DNA of 52,437 bases. Origin: Armatimonadota bacterium. Lineage in GTDB: Bacteria; Armatimonadota; UBA5829; DTJY01. The translations under genes were made by a program, and so were the position numbers. The stretch spans positions 1-52,437 of the forward strand of contig JAGONM010000027.1 of NCBI GenBank assembly GCA_017993055.1, read 5' to 3'. Shown one piece after another: positions 50,585-52,437 of this stretch; position 1 is the stretch's first letter, and the number at the start of each line of letters is the position of its first letter. Under the pieces are notes generated by a model. The model had not been told where the DNA came from. It did no database searches and worked only from the letters and a program-made list of their open reading frames with translations.

Positions 50585-51922
50585 TCATTGTCCGCCGCCG
50601 ACCAGCTTCGCCATCTGAGTCCGGCCGCCGACCGCCTTCTCCAGTTGTGCCAGAGCGATATGGTAGTCGTAGACTGAACTCACGTGGTTCGTCTCGGCGG
50701 CCGTGAGCGCGGCACGCGCATCGAATATCTCAAGCTGGGTGGATACACCCGCCTTGTAACGTACGTCGGCAAGCCGCATGGCCTCGCGCGCCTGTTCGAG
50801 TGCCTTCTCCGCGACTGCGATCTTCTCGCGGCTCTCGTCTGCCTGTAGATACGCCTGCCGAACGTCCAGCCTGACGCCCTGGAGCGCCTGCTCCCGGGCG
50901 AGGCCCGCTGTGACGGTATCGCTCCTGGCCTGATCCACCTCCGACTTCGCCTTGCCGCCGTCGTAGAGAGGCATTGATATCGTGGCCAGCGCCCGCCAAC
51001 TGTTGTCTCGAGGGTTGAACACGGTGGTCGTGAAGTTCTGCGTCATCAACCAGGTGACGTTCACCTGAGGCTTGCTGCCCTGCCTGGCGATGTACAGCAT
51101 GTCCTTCGCGAGGCCCTGCTGAGCCTGCATCATCAGGAGTTCGGGGCGCGCGGCGGCCGCCAGCTCGAGGCATTGTTCCAGGGAGAAAGTGGCATGGAGG
51201 GGTTGTTTCGGCTCCGCAAGCTCGACGGATTCCGCAGGGTCGCGGCCGATCGTGTTGTTGAAAGCGGCCTTCGCCAGTTCGACCCCGTTGCGGGCCGATA
51301 TCAGCCCGTGTTTCGCGTTCGCTACCTCCGTCTCGGCTCTGAGCACGTCGAACGGCGCGGCCGTCCCTGCTTGGAGATGCGACTTCGTCTGTTCGAGGTG
51401 CGCCTCCAACTGCCTGACCTGGGCCTCCTGCACTTCGGTAAACCGCTGTGCCCTCAGTACCGAGTAATACGATCCCGCGACGGCAAGGGTAGTGTCGTTT
51501 ACGACCCGATCGTAATCGTATGCGTAACCGAGCTTTCCCTTCTTCGCGGCGGCCCGGCCGGTCCTGATGACCCCGAAAAAGTCAATCGGCTGGGACAGCG
51601 TCAGCTCTGCGGACTTGCTGTCGAGCGAGTTCAGCGCCACGGACTCAGGCCCGAACTCCACTGTGGACACCTGGTCGAGCCTTGTATATGTCCCGGTGAC
51701 GTTCAGCTTGGGCATTCCCGCCGAGAAAGCTTCATTGACCATCGCGTCGGCCTTGCGGATGCTCTCCTTTGCCCTGCCGACGGCCGGGTTGTGTTCCATA
51801 GCGTACTGCACGCTCTGTTCCAGCGTCATCGGCTCGGCCGAGGCGATCGGGTCAGATGCGATCACAAGTCCGCCGACAGCCGCGCAGATCACGAGCCTTG
51901 CGAAAAACCGTGTCTTCTTCAT
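50585..51922 (-). CDS. TolC-like outer-membrane efflux protein
   Basis: 445 residues. A signal peptide (about 1-29) precedes two TolC repeats: MTLEQSVQYAMEHNPAVGRAK opens the first and FSLEQCLELAAAARPELLM the second. The long coiled coils (EAQVRQLEAHLEQTKSHL, REKIAVAEKALEQAREAM) form the periplasmic tunnel, and GVSTQLEIFDARAALTAAE is a family phrase. It provides the outer-membrane exit for the pump encoded downstream. I chose ATG 51922, at the signal peptide. It begins 11 bases after the AbrB gene. Confidence 0.93.
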   Translation of the reverse strand: MKKTRFFARLVICAAVGGLVIASDPIASAEPMTLEQSVQYAMEHNPAVGRAKESIRKADAMVNEAFSAGMPKLNVTGTYTRLDQVSTVEFGPESVALNSLDSKSAELTLSQPIDFFGVIRTGRAAAKKGKLGYAYDYDRVVNDTTLAVAGSYYSVLRAQRFTEVQEAQVRQLEAHLEQTKSHLQAGTAAPFDVLRAETEVANAKHGLISARNGVELAKAAFNNTIGRDPAESVELAEPKQPLHATFSLEQCLELAAAARPELLMMQAQQGLAKDMLYIARQGSKPQVNVTWLMTQNFTTTVFNPRDNSWRALATISMPLYDGGKAKSEVDQARSDTVTAGLAREQALQGVRLDVRQAYLQADESREKIAVAEKALEQAREAMRLADVRYKAGVSTQLEIFDARAALTAAETNHVSSVYDYHIALAQLEKAVGGRTQMAKLVGGGQ

Positions 51923-51933
51923 GTCCACATCCT

Positions 51934-52200
51934 TCACTCCGAATCTTCGCCGGTATGATCGGCATCGGCGAGATTGAGCTTTGTCGCCAGGTCGTCGAGA
52001 AACTCGCGCATGGCACCGATCTTGACCATCATGAGCCCCTGTTTCGCAGGATGGCCCATGACGACGAGCTTGTCCCCGGTCTGAATGTCGAGCTTCTTCC
52101 TCGCCTCGGCGGGAATCACGACCTGTCCGCGTTCGCCCACGTTGACCGTCCCGAAGAAGCAGTCCTCCATCCTCGGATGGCCTGCACTTGGTTCTGTCAA
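51934..52200 (-). CDS. AbrB/SpoVT-type regulator of the export operon
   Basis: 88 residues. The SpoVT-AbrB DNA-binding swirl is FFGTVNVGERGQVVIPAEARKKLDIQTGDKL, here in two parts (FFGTVNVGERGQ and VVIPAEARKKLDI). A C-terminal helix (AMREFLDDLATKL) may aid dimer formation. I chose TTG 52200 because AGAGGTGA lies six bases upstream. The frame is open to GTG 52245, but that would place codons through the palindrome. The gene is first in the operon and lies just behind an operator-like palindrome, so it probably controls its own unit. Confidence 0.87.
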   Translation of the reverse strand: MTEPSAGHPRMEDCFFGTVNVGERGQVVIPAEARKKLDIQTGDKLVVMGHPAKQGLMMVKIGAMREFLDDLATKLNLADADHTGEDSE

Positions 52201-52222
52201 AACTTTCACCTCTTTCGGAAAC

Positions 52223-52285
52223 GTATGAAAGTTCATACAAATCACACGCCCACCAGATTATACTCGGACGCCCGTCGGCTGTCAA
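52223..52285 (-). promoter_or_regulatory. Consensus promoter and operator palindrome of the export operon
   Basis: The minus strand reads TTGACA (52285-52280), a 17-base spacer, then TATAAT (52262-52257), a perfect consensus. About 20 bases after the -10 box lies GTATGAA-CT-TTCATAC (52238-52223), a perfect 7-bp inverted repeat. Confidence 0.9.
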
Positions 52286-52346
52286 TACCCGTTCTGGGCC
52301 GCGCTGACGACCAGTGGCGTAAGCTTTGAGTGTGTAGATTTGCGAA

Positions 52347-52409
52347 GATGCTCCCCGTTTCGTAGACTTGATTTGGTCACGAATCAAGCGAGCGAAACGG
52401 AGGAGCATC
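52347..52409 (+). promoter_or_regulatory. Hairpin covering the ribosome binding site of the right-edge gene
   Basis: GATGCTCC-CCGTTTCG (52347-52362) pairs with CGAAACGGAGGAGCATC (52393-52409), with one unpaired base. Inside it CTTGATT pairs with AATCAAG. The right arm contains GGAGGAG, the SD of the gene that starts at 52411. Confidence 0.8.
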
Positions 52410-52410
52410 G

Positions 52411-52437
52411 ATGAGCAGTATAACCCTAAGAGAAGTA
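52411..52437 (+). CDS. Start of a gene that runs off the right edge (transposase possible)
   Basis: ATG 52411 opens nine codons (MSSITLREV), with GGAGGAG eight bases upstream. The window ends here. A leader hairpin that hides the ribosome binding site is a known feature of several insertion sequences, so a transposase is a fair guess. The nine residues alone do not identify any family. Confidence 0.4.

Noticed and set aside
52347-52409. Terminal inverted repeats of an insertion sequence
   Set aside because: The two arms lie only 30 bases apart beside a start codon, so they fit a leader hairpin rather than the two ends of an element.

Overview
The window is high-GC bacterial chromosome with house-keeping genes (rpsT, radC, eno, pyk, mraZ, mfd, tatD, a Ser tRNA) among accessory genes. 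The cell is probably diderm: it encodes TolC, RND pump and adaptor proteins, a LolA-like protein, a beta-barrel-like protein ending in Phe, and a protein with a PEP-CTERM sorting tail. Secreted sugar-active enzymes, secretin-N-domain (STN) proteins and this gene content suggest an uncultured lineage such as Armatimonadota. That placement comes from memory of gene content, not from a search.

Layout. 1-984 is a decayed phage structural module on the minus strand, cut off at the rpsT terminator. 1026-5504 (minus) holds rpsT, a C39-like secreted peptidase, a WYL regulator, a small membrane protein, radC and a probable lipoprotein. 5572-13190 (plus) holds a TIM-barrel isomerase and then a sigma-factor-centred cell-envelope cluster: STN-Gly/Tyr-rich protein, ECF sigma, anti-sigma, double-STN protein with a zinc ribbon, PEP-CTERM protein, a highly structured leader, M48 peptidase and a Met/Gly-rich Spy-like protein, closed by a 12-bp hairpin. 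13228-21171 (plus) holds tRNA-Ser(GGA), a GH51 arabinofuranosidase, a small metallopeptidase, an Lrp regulator paired with an aminotransferase, and a 1158-residue GH99/DUF5010-like multidomain protein. 21311-22722 (minus) is an mraZ gene outside any division cluster, co-transcribed with an unknown Cys-rich protein from a promoter carrying three GTGGT boxes at 10-bp spacing. 22796-27666 (plus) holds a hydrolase, TatD, a GNAT protein, a PIG-L-like protein and a BioD/DRTGG protein. 27716-34032 (minus) is a sugar ABC importer operon with three paralogous binding lipoproteins, two permeases and no ATPase. 35055-43493 (plus) holds eno, pyk, an FtsB-like protein, mfd and a flavoprotein. 43495-52285 (minus) is a seven-gene export operon: AbrB, TolC, ABC ATPase, ABC permease, LolA-like protein, adaptor, RND pump. 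At the right edge a plus-strand gene begins behind a hairpin that covers its ribosome binding site.

How the parts fit together. The secreted glycosidases, the importer and glycolysis genes suggest life on plant-type polysaccharides. The ECF cluster looks like an envelope-stress or surface-assembly regulon and is the best candidate for an undescribed system. The structured RNA at 10857-10997 and the relocated MraZ circuit are the next most interesting.
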